Below are positions 34,360 to 42,298 of a DNA stretch of 64,000 nt, piece by piece; within the stretch, counting starts at the first letter, position 1, and every line of letters starts with the position of its first letter. The position numbers were made by a program, and so were the translations under genes. Origin of the DNA: Opitutaceae bacterium TAV5 (lineage in GTDB: Bacteria; Verrucomicrobiota; Verrucomicrobiia; Opitutales; Opitutaceae); assembly GCA_000242935.3 (NCBI GenBank), contig CP007053.1:6929001-6993000 (forward strand). Direction: 5' to 3'. A model generated the notes under the pieces. That model did not search any database, was not told where the DNA came from, and worked only from the letters and a program-made list of their open reading frames with translations.

Positions 34360-34659
34360 TTACTTCTCGCTGGTGTCGCGGAGGCGGGCGGCCTCGCTGG
34401 CGAGAATGAAAATGCTCTTGGGGCCGCGGCGTTCCCACCTGTCGGCCGGGATGATGCCGGAGTCGATCCAGCCGTAAATGGTGCGCACGTTGAAACCAAG
34501 GGCGCGGGCGAGGCGCGCAGGGCGAATCCACTCCGTCGGCACACCCTCCGGGACGACGCGGAAGGTGGCGTTGCCCTGCGCATCGACGCCGGTGCGCTCC
34601 ACCCGCGAGAACGCGAAGAGGGTCAACTGGGCGGGATCGTCTTTGCGAGAGCGGCGCAT
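34360..34659 (-). CDS. MerR/excisionase-like DNA-binding protein
   Basis: A 99-residue protein with a helix-turn-helix WIRPARLARALGFNVRTIYG then WIDSGIIPADRWERRGPKSI. This pattern is typical of excisionase/AlpA-type winged helices (turn followed by W-IDxGxIPA). It starts at 34659, 3 bases after the stop of the DnaA-like gene. It probably regulates phage transcription or transposition. Confidence 0.7.
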   Translation of the reverse strand: MRRSRKDDPAQLTLFAFSRVERTGVDAQGNATFRVVPEGVPTEWIRPARLARALGFNVRTIYGWIDSGIIPADRWERRGPKSIFILASEAARLRDTSEK

Positions 34660-34661
34660 GG

Positions 34662-35129
34662 TCAGCGGGCGGGGTGGCCGGAGGGCAGGCCGGCGAGGGC
34701 GAGGGTGGCGCGCACGCGGAGCATTTCCACGGTGGCGGCGAGCCGCTTCTCCACCTCGATCAGGCCGGCGATCCGGTCGACGGAGTGGGTGCAGGAGCAG
34801 CGGCCGTGCGCGATGGCGCGGGCGATGAGGTCGTGGTTGTACCGGGTCAGGGTGACGGCGAGGTGATAGTAGACGTGCCGCGCCTCGGCGAGGGTGGCCG
34901 TGCGGCAACGGCTGCGCATCTGCTCCGGGGTGATGCCGTAATGCGCCATCACGACGCTGGCAATGGCGCCCAGGGCGGCGGGGACGAGGGCGTCGCCGGC
35001 CGCCCCCGACGGGCCGCCGACCCGCACCAGGCCGCTGACGATGTCGCCGACCAGCTTGCCGACGGCATCCTGCACGATGGCCGCGAGGGCGGCGCGCAGC
35101 GGCTCGGGGATTTCGGTGGCGGCGCTCAT
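34662..35129 (-). CDS. Protein with DnaA domain IV-like DNA-binding region
   Basis: A 155-residue protein. The C-terminal part RTATLAEARHVYYHLAVTLT then RYNHDLIARAIAHGRCSCTH and SVDRI recalls the DnaA domain IV helix-turn-helix (A.H..YLAR.LT..S...IG..FGGRDHTTV). The basic-loop signature is divergent. The N-terminal half is helical. Phage proteins with a DnaA-like recognition domain are uncommon; a role in replicative transposition or host DnaA-box binding is only an inference. Confidence 0.5.
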   Translation of the reverse strand: MSAATEIPEPLRAALAAIVQDAVGKLVGDIVSGLVRVGGPSGAAGDALVPAALGAIASVVMAHYGITPEQMRSRCRTATLAEARHVYYHLAVTLTRYNHDLIARAIAHGRCSCTHSVDRIAGLIEVEKRLAATVEMLRVRATLALAGLPSGHPAR

Positions 35130-35470
35130 GTCGTTTCGGCGGGGGTGAGGGTTGAGACGGGGGCGATGTCCACGGTCACGGGACTGACGAAGATCGCCAG
35201 CCGCGGGGAGGCGCCGCGCAAGAACCAGTCGCCGGCCAGCGCGGTCTTGCCGCGCACGTAGCGGTTAAAGCGCCGGGTGCGCTCGGCGGCGCGGCGGGCG
35301 TCGCGCTTGCCATGCTTGCCCGCCCATGTGGTCGCATCCACGGGCGGGAGTTCGCACAGGACAAAGACATGGGGCCACCGCCCGATCGACGGGATGTGTA
35401 GCGTGGTTTCGCGGGCGGGCAGGCCGTTGATCGTGACCATCCAGCGCACGCGGGGACGGGTCTTTTTCAC
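35126..35470 (-). CDS. Hypothetical early phage protein
   Basis: A 114-residue protein with a GTG start at 35470, chosen because a clear AAGGAG ribosome site lies upstream and the start overlaps the previous stop by 4 bases. Its sequence VKKTRPRVRWMVTINGLPAR then HIPSIGRWPHVFVLCELPPV looks like a mixed alpha/beta protein. No family is recognised. Confidence 0.55.
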   Translation of the reverse strand: MKKTRPRVRWMVTINGLPARETTLHIPSIGRWPHVFVLCELPPVDATTWAGKHGKRDARRAAERTRRFNRYVRGKTALAGDWFLRGASPRLAIFVSPVTVDIAPVSTLTPAETT

Positions 35471-35736
35471 CAGGAGTCTCCTTCCGTGAAGTCGGGGTTG
35501 GGGCGCGCCGAGAGGGTAAGCGAGAGGCACACGGGACCGAGCGCGATTTCGAAGTGGCCCTTGTCGCTGCCCGATTCGCGCAGGCGGCGTGAGAGGGTGA
35601 CGGCCAGCGAGGCGATGGCTGTCTCCACCTCGTTCGCGGGGGACACACCATGCAGCAGGTGCGCCAGTGACACGCTGCTCATGACGACGTGGATGTGCCG
35701 GCCGGGCGTGGCGGGGTCGTTGTCGGAGGGAGCCAT
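35467..35736 (-). CDS. Hypothetical early phage protein
   Basis: An 89-residue protein starting MAPSDNDPATPGRHIHVVMS with a helix SPANEVETAIASLAVTLSRR and a beta strand FEIALGPVCLSLTL. It overlaps the next gene by 4 bases. No family is recognised. The longer upstream frame to 35883 is rejected because its extension is Ser/Pro-rich antisense. Confidence 0.55.
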   Translation of the reverse strand: MAPSDNDPATPGRHIHVVMSSVSLAHLLHGVSPANEVETAIASLAVTLSRRLRESGSDKGHFEIALGPVCLSLTLSARPNPDFTEGDSW

Positions 35737-35737
35737 G

Positions 35738-36091
35738 TCAGCGTCCTCCTTTCTTCGTGTCGGCGCCCACGGCCTCGCGGAGGCGGAAGAAGATGCCGAG
35801 GGTTTTTTGGATTTCGACGCGGAAGTCGAGTGCCTTGGCGTCGGGGTTGCGGACGCCGGCGCTGGCCTTGTAGAGGCGCACATCCTGCGCGATGGTGATG
35901 AGCCGGCCCTCGTTGGCGACGTGCTCGCTGGCGAGTTCGGCGCAACCCTGGCGGATGCGCGCCTGGAGGGCGGAGCGGAAGTCCGTGTCGGAGGTGCGGG
36001 GGAAGTCGATTGCGCAGGCGGCTTCGTAGAGTTGCACGAGCTGCGCCCGCATCTTGTATTCGAGATCTTCGGTGGTGGTGGGCTTTTTCAT
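35738..36091 (-). CDS. Hypothetical early phage protein
   Basis: A 117-residue helical protein starting MKKPTTTEDLEYKMRAQLVQ with AELASEHVANEGRLITIAQD and a basic C-terminus (REAVGADTKKGGR). It is part of the tightly packed early operon. No motif is recognised; a nucleic-acid role is possible given the charge. Confidence 0.5.
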   Translation of the reverse strand: MKKPTTTEDLEYKMRAQLVQLYEAACAIDFPRTSDTDFRSALQARIRQGCAELASEHVANEGRLITIAQDVRLYKASAGVRNPDAKALDFRVEIQKTLGIFFRLREAVGADTKKGGR

Positions 36092-36098
36092 CGGGTGG

Positions 36099-36386
36099 TT
36101 ATTTTTTGGCGGGAGCGGTGGAGATGGAGCCGTCGCGGATGGCGGCGAAGAGGGCGTCGCCGATGGGCGTGCCGTAGCCCCAGTTGCCGGGGGCGCCGAA
36201 GGCGCGGTAAACGGTCTGGCCCTCGACGAGGCGCGCCAGCACGCGCAGCAGTTCCGGGGTGTCGTGACCGAGCCCGTCGGCGATTGCCTTGCCGTCCGGG
36301 TCTCCGGTGGCGATCTCATATACTGACTGGAGGCGCTCGGCCTCCTGGCGGATAATCTGGGCGAGCTTGAGGTTGTTTTTGCTCAT
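36099..36386 (-). CDS. Hypothetical early phage protein
   Basis: A 95-residue protein starting MSKNNLKLAQIIRQEAERLQ with a GNWGYGTPIGDALFAAIRDG segment. It is immediately downstream of MuB. No family is recognised. It may be involved in modulating transposition. Confidence 0.5.
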   Translation of the reverse strand: MSKNNLKLAQIIRQEAERLQSVYEIATGDPDGKAIADGLGHDTPELLRVLARLVEGQTVYRAFGAPGNWGYGTPIGDALFAAIRDGSISTAPAKK

Positions 36387-36426
36387 GTGTGTGTGCGGTG
36401 GTGTGGCGGGTGTAGTGGCTGGAGTG

Positions 36427-37443
36427 TTACGCCTTCACGCCGAGCACGTCGGCGGAGAGGTGGCTGAACGACTTGAGGAGGGCGTCGGGAGTGAGGCTGT
36501 CCTCGTCGCCGGCGTCGGCGCGGGCGGCATCGACGGCCTGGGTCAGGTGGCGGAGTCCCCAGCGGCTGAGGCGGGGGCACAGGTCGCGGGCGAGGGTGTC
36601 GCGTGTCTCGGCGTCAAACTCCGGGCAGGCGCCGGAGAGCCAGGCGGCGATGTCCTCGGGCCGGTTGCCCCGTTTCCACTGCTGGGCGATGGGGAGCAGG
36701 GAGCGGCCGGAAAGCTGGTTGACCTCGGTGAGGTTCATGAGGCTATCGGCCAGCTTCGAGTAGCCGAGCGGCCAGGTGGTGAGGATGAAGCGCGTGGGCG
36801 TCCACTCGATGAGCGTCTTGATCAGCTTGACGAGCTTGAGGCCGCCCTCGTGGACTTCATCGAGGAGGATCGTCATGGGGGTGAGGTTGAGGCGGGCGAC
36901 GATGCGCTCGATGGTCTCGTCGAGATCGTCATCGGGCTCGATGCCGATGGCGCGGGCGAGGCCGCGCAGGATGGCCGGCTTGTTGTTGCGCCAGAGTTCG
37001 GGGATGAAGAGGTAGGCGGTGTTGTCGTTGGTCTTGACCAGGTGGCGCAGGGAGACGCTCTTGCCGGTGCCGGTGGGGGCGACGAGCCAGCCGATGCGGA
37101 TGTCGCCGCCGGAGCCTTGCAGGCAGTCATACAGGCGGATCGACTCGGCCAGGATGGGGAGCGGATAGACCTTCTCGCCGCCGGCCGCGCCGTCGATCTC
37201 GGCGACGAGATCGCGCAGGGCGACGGTCCACTTGCCCCAGTTGCGGGCCGAGAGGCGGCCCGGCTCGCGGGTGTCGGAGCGGAGCGTGCGCACCCAGACA
37301 TCGGCGGACCATTTGAGGCGCTTCGCGTAGCGGGCGACGAAGCGGGCGTTGTTCAGCTTCAGGCGAGCCTGGTGCCGCATGACGCGGGCGATCAGGGCTT
37401 CGAGTTCGGCAGGGATGCCGGCGGCGGTGTCGGTGGTATTCAT
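36427..37443 (-). CDS. MuB-like transposition AAA+ ATPase
   Basis: A 338-residue AAA+ target-DNA selector. The Walker A is VAPTGTGKSVSLRHLV (residues about 121-136), Walker B is LTPMTILLDEVHEGG, and sensor-like residues are in RFILTTWPLGYSKLADSL. The N-terminal 60 residues may hold the helix-turn-helix needed for DNA. It lies directly after the MuA-type transposase. MuB proteins bind target DNA as filaments and stimulate the transposase; target immunity is a consequence. Confidence 0.9.
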   Translation of the reverse strand: MNTTDTAAGIPAELEALIARVMRHQARLKLNNARFVARYAKRLKWSADVWVRTLRSDTREPGRLSARNWGKWTVALRDLVAEIDGAAGGEKVYPLPILAESIRLYDCLQGSGGDIRIGWLVAPTGTGKSVSLRHLVKTNDNTAYLFIPELWRNNKPAILRGLARAIGIEPDDDLDETIERIVARLNLTPMTILLDEVHEGGLKLVKLIKTLIEWTPTRFILTTWPLGYSKLADSLMNLTEVNQLSGRSLLPIAQQWKRGNRPEDIAAWLSGACPEFDAETRDTLARDLCPRLSRWGLRHLTQAVDAARADAGDEDSLTPDALLKSFSHLSADVLGVKA

Positions 37444-37498
37444 CGGGTGTGTATTTTATTTCTGGATATGCCCGGTTTCCGTCGGGCGGCGGTCTGCA

Positions 37499-39376
37499 TC
37501 AGGGTGATGCGAAAATGTCTTCGGGGGCGCCGTAGAGGCGGCGGGTGAGCGCCTCGGCGTCGTCAACGCGGCCGGCTGGCGAGGGGGCCGCGGGGGTGTC
37601 GCGGGCCACCTGCGTCACCCGCACGGGGGCGCCGGCCGGCGGGGCCGGCGTGACGCGCTCGGCGGCGGCGATGATCGCGGCGGCCTCGGCGGGGGCGGTG
37701 CCGCGCTTCGACGGCGCGGCGTGGGCGCCCTCGATGCGGGTGGAGTTGCCGGCGCCGTCGTGGCGTTCGTCCACCTTGCCGCCCGCCGCTCCGCGGAAGA
37801 GGGCGCGGGTGCAGCGCCGGTAAAGTTTGCGGTAGTCGTGGCCCTTGCGGTGCTCCGCCCACGCCGACATGACGAAGGACGGGGCGCGCTGGAACAACTC
37901 CGCATGGCCGAGAAACTCGCCCGGAGGGATGACCGCGCCGAGTTGCCCCGGCGTCCAGCCGAGGTCGGCGCAGGCGGGGACGTGGTCGAGCAGCCAGCCG
38001 CGGGTCTTCACCTTCCGCGCTGCCGTCTCCAGCGAATACACGGCGGCGCGATCGGGGTCCGCCACATCGAAGCGCAGGCGCACGCGGTAGCCGGGGCCGA
38101 GATGGGAGAAAAGCTCCGCGTTGCCATACCACCAGACGGCCTCGCCAAAGGTCTTGAAGCGGCATTTCGCCAGCCCGTCGCGCAGGGAAACTTCACTGCA
38201 TTGCGGCATGAGCAGCCACTCCTCGCGGTCGGAGAGGCGGGCCAGCGGGGCGGCGCGGCCCATGTCGCGCTCCCAGGCTTCGTCGGGCGAGAGGCCGCGG
38301 AGGATCTCGCCGTTGGACGGCAGGGCGTTGTAGTCGGCAAAGGCGTCCGCGATGGCGGCGCTCACCTCGCTGATATGGGGCAGGCCCGCCGCACGCGGGT
38401 CCACCTTGCCGGCGCGGATGTCGAGCCAGCGTTTGTTGCTCTCCTGAAACTCTCCGCGCAGGCGGCCCAGGTCGATGCCCCTGTATCGGAAATGCCGCGA
38501 CATGAGCGTTTGCAGCTTGTCGAACATCATCTCGATGCGCTTGCCCTTGGCGCTCTGGGCAAACTCCACATGCAGGCCGAGCGACCGCAGCGGCTTCACC
38601 ACGCCGTCGCCCGCCCAGATGCCGTGCTCGTGCTTCATGCCCAGGCGGGGTTTGCCGGCATCGCGGAATACCTGCCGGTAGAGCCAGAGCACGCTGTAGG
38701 TGTTGTAGCTCTGCGCGGGGTTGGCCCAGATCGTATGCCCGATGAAACGCAGGGTGCCGTGGTCCGCCACGGCCAGCACCTGGGCACGCGAGGGGGCGAC
38801 GCCCCAGCGGGCGGTGCAGGGATCGGACGGGTCATCGCCCTCCCGCCAGAAGGGGATGTTGCTCGTCATGTCGTCGGCCACGTAGAAGTCGCCGCCGCGG
38901 ATGTCCTGGCGGGCGCCGTCGGCATCGATGTAGGTGTTGTCCCTCGGCGAGGCGACGGTGTTGAGCTTCGCAAACTTGTCGCCGCGCATCTCGGCGCGGG
39001 CGTCCCCGGTCAGCCCCTGGCAGACGCGGGTGAGGATGCTGCGCGGCAGGGGCTTCCGGCGCAGGGCGCGCTCGCGCAGCCCGGCCGGCAGGCGCTCCGG
39101 CTCGTGCAGGGCCATGAGCGCGAAGGGGAGCGCGGGCGAGGGGGAGCGCCCGGCGGTGGACATCGCCAGCGCCTCCGCCCGCACCTGCGCGATCACGTCA
39201 GGCGAAAGCTGGTCCGCCACCGGCGGGCGCCCGATCCGCGACAGGCCGGCGTCCGGCGCCGGGCCGGCGAGCACGCGGTCCACCGTGGCCGCGGAGCAGC
39301 CGAGGCGGAGGGCGGCCTCGCGGCGGGAGAGGCCGTCGGAAAGGAGGGTTTCGATCTGCGCGGCGGTGGGTGTCAT
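37499..39376 (-). CDS. MuA-type DDE transposase
   Basis: A 625-residue transposase starting at 39376, with a MuA-like N-terminal helix-turn-helix (SRREAALRLGCSAATVDRVL). Candidate catalytic residues are D168 or D169 in FYVADDMTSNIPFW, D257 in HGIWAGDGVV, and E282 in KRIEMMFDKLQTLM, a DDE set in the correct order. The C-terminal third is a basic, helical MuB-interacting-like region. The longer upstream frame to 40660 is antisense to real genes and is rejected. It should cut and join the repeats at both phage ends during lysogeny and replicative growth. Confidence 0.9.
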   Translation of the reverse strand: MTPTAAQIETLLSDGLSRREAALRLGCSAATVDRVLAGPAPDAGLSRIGRPPVADQLSPDVIAQVRAEALAMSTAGRSPSPALPFALMALHEPERLPAGLRERALRRKPLPRSILTRVCQGLTGDARAEMRGDKFAKLNTVASPRDNTYIDADGARQDIRGGDFYVADDMTSNIPFWREGDDPSDPCTARWGVAPSRAQVLAVADHGTLRFIGHTIWANPAQSYNTYSVLWLYRQVFRDAGKPRLGMKHEHGIWAGDGVVKPLRSLGLHVEFAQSAKGKRIEMMFDKLQTLMSRHFRYRGIDLGRLRGEFQESNKRWLDIRAGKVDPRAAGLPHISEVSAAIADAFADYNALPSNGEILRGLSPDEAWERDMGRAAPLARLSDREEWLLMPQCSEVSLRDGLAKCRFKTFGEAVWWYGNAELFSHLGPGYRVRLRFDVADPDRAAVYSLETAARKVKTRGWLLDHVPACADLGWTPGQLGAVIPPGEFLGHAELFQRAPSFVMSAWAEHRKGHDYRKLYRRCTRALFRGAAGGKVDERHDGAGNSTRIEGAHAAPSKRGTAPAEAAAIIAAAERVTPAPPAGAPVRVTQVARDTPAAPSPAGRVDDAEALTRRLYGAPEDIFASP

Positions 39377-39384
39377 GGCGAAAG

Positions 39385-40053
39385 TCAGGGGGCGGCGTCG
39401 GGGAGCGGTGCAGGCGCGGCTCCGGTTGTGATGGGCGTATGGATACGCACGCGCTGGCCGGCGCGCATCCCGGCCCAGAAGGCGGCGGGCATCCGGGGCG
39501 CGGGGCAATCCTCCGGCTCGTCGTCGTCGGCCGTCGTCAACGCCTCCGGCACTTCCGGGGCCGGCGCGTGGCGGGCGCGCTCGTAGGTGAGCGCCGACCA
39601 GAGGCCGGCGCCGAGGCCGTCGATGTAGGCGGAGCGGTCCTTGCAGCGGCCCCGGAAGTACTCCCAGAGCCAGGCGAAATGCGGGTGAACGAAGCCGAAC
39701 ACGTACTCGGCAAAATCCACGTCGGCCGGCGCGCCGATGAAGTGGCACGACCAGAGGGTGCGCTCCCGACGGGAGAACGGATCGCTGCGCGCATCCAGGC
39801 GCACGGAGACGCCGTAAAACTCGGTGACGATGGCGGCGGCCTGCCGGTGCTCGTCGCGCCATGCCGCGCCCTCCCATACCTTGCGCTCGATCAGCGAGCC
39901 GGCGGCGGCCTGCCCGCGGATCGCGTCGAGATCCTCGCCCTCCGCCCGGCACAGGCGCCATGCTTTTTCCAAGGCAACGGCGGCCTCGCCAGGCGTGCCG
40001 CGATCGGCCAGCGCCAGCAGTTTGTCGAGCTTCTCGCGGAGGGCGGGACTCAT
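39385..40053 (-). CDS. DUF2786-like early phage protein
   Basis: A 222-residue protein with a DUF2786-type N-terminus, MSPALREKLDKLLALADRGT then GEAAVALEKAWRLCRAEG, and a second conserved region YIDGLGAGLWSALTYERARH. DUF2786 proteins occur widely in phage early regions and have no known function. It precedes the transposase gene by 8 bases and overlaps the previous gene by 4 bases. Confidence 0.7.
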   Translation of the reverse strand: MSPALREKLDKLLALADRGTPGEAAVALEKAWRLCRAEGEDLDAIRGQAAAGSLIERKVWEGAAWRDEHRQAAAIVTEFYGVSVRLDARSDPFSRRERTLWSCHFIGAPADVDFAEYVFGFVHPHFAWLWEYFRGRCKDRSAYIDGLGAGLWSALTYERARHAPAPEVPEALTTADDDEPEDCPAPRMPAAFWAGMRAGQRVRIHTPITTGAAPAPLPDAAP

Positions 40054-40892
40054 GAGCGGCCTCCCTTCCGGGCGGGTGCAAACGCCTCAAGATCGTCGAG
40101 GAACGCCTTCGGCATCGTGGAGCGCAACGCCACCCACAGTTGCACGAAATGCGCCCTGTCCTCGCGGGAGAATTTTTCCCAATGGGGGAACGAGGTCGCC
40201 AGCTTCCGGAGGCCGGCGTGGAAGTTGCCGAGGTGGTCCGTGTCGCCGCGGATGTCGCCCTTCTTGACGGAGCCGAAAACGCCGACGTAGGCGCGGGAGA
40301 CCGACAGGGCCGGGTTCTCCTCCAGTTGCGCCAGCGCCATCTGCGCGCCCGGCGCCAGCTTCGCCATCGCCCGCTGTTCGTACTCGTCGCGGAGGGCCTT
40401 GTTGCCCTTGTTCTCGCGGCTGTGGAGGTTGATCTGCTCCCGCTTCGCCATCGTCTCCGCCAGCTTGCCGATCGACTGCTGCGTCGCCCGGTCCAGCGCC
40501 TCCCGGTCCATCTCCGCCAGGGCGCGGATTTGCTCCCGGTAGCGGTCGCTCTTCGTCGGCTTCGCCGGGGCGGCTTTCGCGGCGGGGGACGGATCAGGAG
40601 CGCGGCCGGCCGCGATCCGGCGGACTTCGCCGCCATCGGCCTCCGGGTGCTCCTCGGCAAAGATCGCCGCGGCGATCTGGTAGTGCGCCCAGCGGGCGCT
40701 CTTCTGCCAGCGCTCGTAGCAATAGCGATCGAAGCTATCGTGAGTCTCCCGATACAGGCGCTGGTCCCGGATGGTCTTGAGCGCTGCGCCGATAGAGGAA
40801 AGGTTGCGCTCGATGTTGAGTTCGCAGCGGGTGAGTTGGTCGCGCTCGTCGCGGGTGAGCGCGGTGGACGGCTTGAGTGGTTTTTCGGGCAT
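40050..40892 (-). CDS. ParB-like/DNA-binding early phage protein
   Basis: A 280-residue helical protein. Residues 20-95 (LNIERNLSSIGAALKTIRDQ then RLYRETHDSFDRYCYERWQK) resemble the DUF3102/ParB-like HTH of phage proteins. The middle is a charged linker, and LVSRAYVGVFGSVKKG-type residues appear later as part of a helical region (GVFGSVKKGDIRGDTDHLGN). It is an early operon gene that precedes transposition genes. The exact role is unknown. Confidence 0.55.
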   Translation of the reverse strand: MPEKPLKPSTALTRDERDQLTRCELNIERNLSSIGAALKTIRDQRLYRETHDSFDRYCYERWQKSARWAHYQIAAAIFAEEHPEADGGEVRRIAAGRAPDPSPAAKAAPAKPTKSDRYREQIRALAEMDREALDRATQQSIGKLAETMAKREQINLHSRENKGNKALRDEYEQRAMAKLAPGAQMALAQLEENPALSVSRAYVGVFGSVKKGDIRGDTDHLGNFHAGLRKLATSFPHWEKFSREDRAHFVQLWVALRSTMPKAFLDDLEAFAPARKGGRS

Positions 40893-40894
40893 GG

Positions 40895-40990
40895 TCAGTT
40901 AAAACCGAGGTGGCAAAGGAAGAGGATGAGGAAGGCGTCGCCGTCGATGACGCCGACCGCCCAGAGGATGAAGAGGACGATGGTAAACAT
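40895..40990 (-). CDS. Tiny membrane peptide
   Basis: A 31-residue frame, MFTIVLFILWAVGVIDGDAF then LILFLCHLGFN, one or two membrane spans. It is packed tightly between the preceding and following genes (3 bases before the next start). Plausible but short; expression is unproven. Confidence 0.4.
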   Translation of the reverse strand: MFTIVLFILWAVGVIDGDAFLILFLCHLGFN

Positions 40991-41001
40991 GGGGGCGGGG
41001 C

Positions 41002-41247
41002 TCAGGCGGCGGCGGGGGTGAGGGCGTCCCGCAAGCGGGCGATCTGCGCCTGCTCCTGCCTTGCGATCTGCTTTTCGAGGTGGCGGAAATAGTCGGACGC
41101 CGGCGCGGGCGTGCAGGCTATGACCTGCATCGCCCCGAGGGTGCGGAACAGCACGTCGCGGCGGGCGTTTTCGGGCAGGCGGAACAGCCGGGTGACGATC
41201 TCGTCGGATTCCGCTTCGGTCATGGTCTTGCATGGGCGGGTCTTCAT
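41002..41247 (-). CDS. Small early phage protein
   Basis: An 81-residue helical protein: MTEAESDEIVTRLFRLPENA from the second Met, and YFRHLEKQIARQEQAQIARL coiled coil. A TGCAxxATGA-type overlap is not seen. No family is recognised. It lies after the Ner-like gene and its follower. Confidence 0.5.
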   Translation of the reverse strand: MKTRPCKTMTEAESDEIVTRLFRLPENARRDVLFRTLGAMQVIACTPAPASDYFRHLEKQIARQEQAQIARLRDALTPAAA

Positions 41248-41295
41248 GGTATTCAGTTTTATATTACAGATTGAGACGGGGAAAAGACGGGGGGG

Positions 41296-42057
41296 TCAGA
41301 GCATGATGAGGATCACGAGGAGGATCGCGGTGAGGAACCCGGCGCCGAAGGCGTTGAGCAGCGCCAAGGCGAACGTCCGCCGGTGGATCGTGACCGTCGG
41401 GAGCGTCAGCGGCTCTCCGCTCCGGTCTTGCCCGGAGCAATCCGCCGGCGTGGAGTCGGGGGCATGGATACCATCACCCTCTCTATCGCCGCGCTGGGCG
41501 CGGTGCTCGGCATCATCAACCTCTGGCGGGAGCTTGACCGCAGCCGGATCAAGCTTCGTGTCATCCCCCGTGGCTGGATCGACAGTGCGAGAAACGACGG
41601 GATGTGCGTCGAGGTCGTAAACCGCGGCGAGTATGCGGTAACGATCGTGGCCGTGGGGGTGCAATTGCGTCGCGACAAGAAGCTGGAGTGGCAGTTTATC
41701 CCGATCGACCCCAACTGCCGCTGCCCCTACCGGCTGGAACCACGCGATGCGGTATCCTTTCGGGCAAAACCGGGGGCTGAGAAAGATGACATACTCAGGA
41801 CGGCCGGCCGGCGCGCCTTTGCCCGCACGGCTTGCGGCTGCACCCGCACGGGAACTTCTCGCTACCTGCGCAGCCTCCTGCGTCCCCGCGAGTGATTGCA
41901 CGTCCACCTTGCCGCCGTAACAGACGACGAGCCGGTGCCCGACCACACAGGCCGCTGGCCGGGCGGAGCGCTTCGGCCAGCACAGGGCGAGGATCGTGAC
42001 GGTGCCGCCGACGACAAGGAGGATGCCGGCGATGAGATCGAGGATGGTGCCGCTCAT
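41296..42057 (-). CDS. Uncertain long frame with membrane ends, antisense overlap with a plus-strand gene
   Basis: A 253-residue frame starting MSGTILDLIAGILLVVGGTV (one membrane helix) and ending LLNAFGAGFLTAILLVILIM (another). Both ends look like real membrane segments, but residues about 55-200 lie exactly opposite the plus-strand gene at 41464-41895 and have antisense-like composition. The real content may be two short membrane proteins or a disrupted gene. It starts 4 bases inside the Ner-like gene (ATGA overlap), which argues that the start at least is real. Confidence 0.35.
   Translation of the reverse strand: MSGTILDLIAGILLVVGGTVTILALCWPKRSARPAACVVGHRLVVCYGGKVDVQSLAGTQEAAQVARSSRAGAAASRAGKGAPAGRPEYVIFLSPRFCPKGYRIAWFQPVGAAAVGVDRDKLPLQLLVATQLHPHGHDRYRILAAVYDLDAHPVVSRTVDPATGDDTKLDPAAVKLPPEVDDAEHRAQRGDREGDGIHAPDSTPADCSGQDRSGEPLTLPTVTIHRRTFALALLNAFGAGFLTAILLVILIML
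41464..41895 (+). CDS. Membrane-anchored protein on the opposite strand, possible cargo
   Basis: A 143-residue protein starting MDTITLSIAALGAVLGIINL, one membrane helix, then WRELDRSRIKLRVIPRGWID and a beta-rich domain (VEVVNRGEYAVTIVAVGVQL; YRLEPRDAVSFRAKP). This form (N-terminal anchor, then a domain with N-x-G-x-x-x-VTI and RLEP) is seen in small bacterial proteins of unknown function. It runs against the early operon, so it is a plausible lysogenic-conversion gene. Conflict with the overlapping minus frame is unresolved. Confidence 0.6.
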   Translation: MDTITLSIAALGAVLGIINLWRELDRSRIKLRVIPRGWIDSARNDGMCVEVVNRGEYAVTIVAVGVQLRRDKKLEWQFIPIDPNCRCPYRLEPRDAVSFRAKPGAEKDDILRTAGRRAFARTACGCTRTGTSRYLRSLLRPRE

Positions 42058-42233
42058 GCCGCCTCCTTGGTGCGTTCGGGGAGTTCGGCCACACGCTCGA
42101 CGAGCGAGCGGGAGGCACGGCGACGGTTGAGAACGTCGCTGAGGTGCTGGTAACAGACGCCGAGGCGCGGGGCCGCCGTCCGGTAGCTCCACCCGCGACG
42201 CTTCATGATTTGTTTGGCTTCTTTGGCTGTCAT
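42054..42233 (-). CDS. Ner/Cro-like early repressor
   Basis: A 59-residue DNA-binding protein, MTAKEAKQIMKRRGWSYRTA then APRLGVCYQHLSDVLNRRRA, a compact helix-turn-helix of the Cro/Ner type. It is the first gene of the leftward early operon, next to the repressor. A longer start at 42272 would include the operator sequence in the coding region; 42233 is preferred. It probably represses both promoters after induction. Confidence 0.65.
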   Translation of the reverse strand: MTAKEAKQIMKRRGWSYRTAAPRLGVCYQHLSDVLNRRRASRSLVERVAELPERTKEAA

Positions 42234-42248
42234 TGTTTTGGCATCGCC

Positions 42249-42270
42249 CGCGAACAGTTCGCGTGCGAAC
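42249..42270. promoter_or_regulatory. Overlapping operator palindromes between repressor and early operon
   Basis: Two overlapping inverted repeats: CGCGAACAGTTCGCG (42249-42263) and GTTCGCGTGCGAAC (42257-42270). The second recurs exactly at 42810-42823. They lie in the divergent promoter region of the phage switch. They are probably repressor or Ner binding sites. This is inferred from symmetry and position only. Confidence 0.7.
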
Positions 42271-42298
42271 ATACTCCAAATCGGAGAAATAAGAGTTT

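Noticed and set aside
37499..40660. A 1053-residue single protein from 40660
   Set aside because: The upstream part is antisense-like and overlaps two credible genes; MuA homology begins at 39376.
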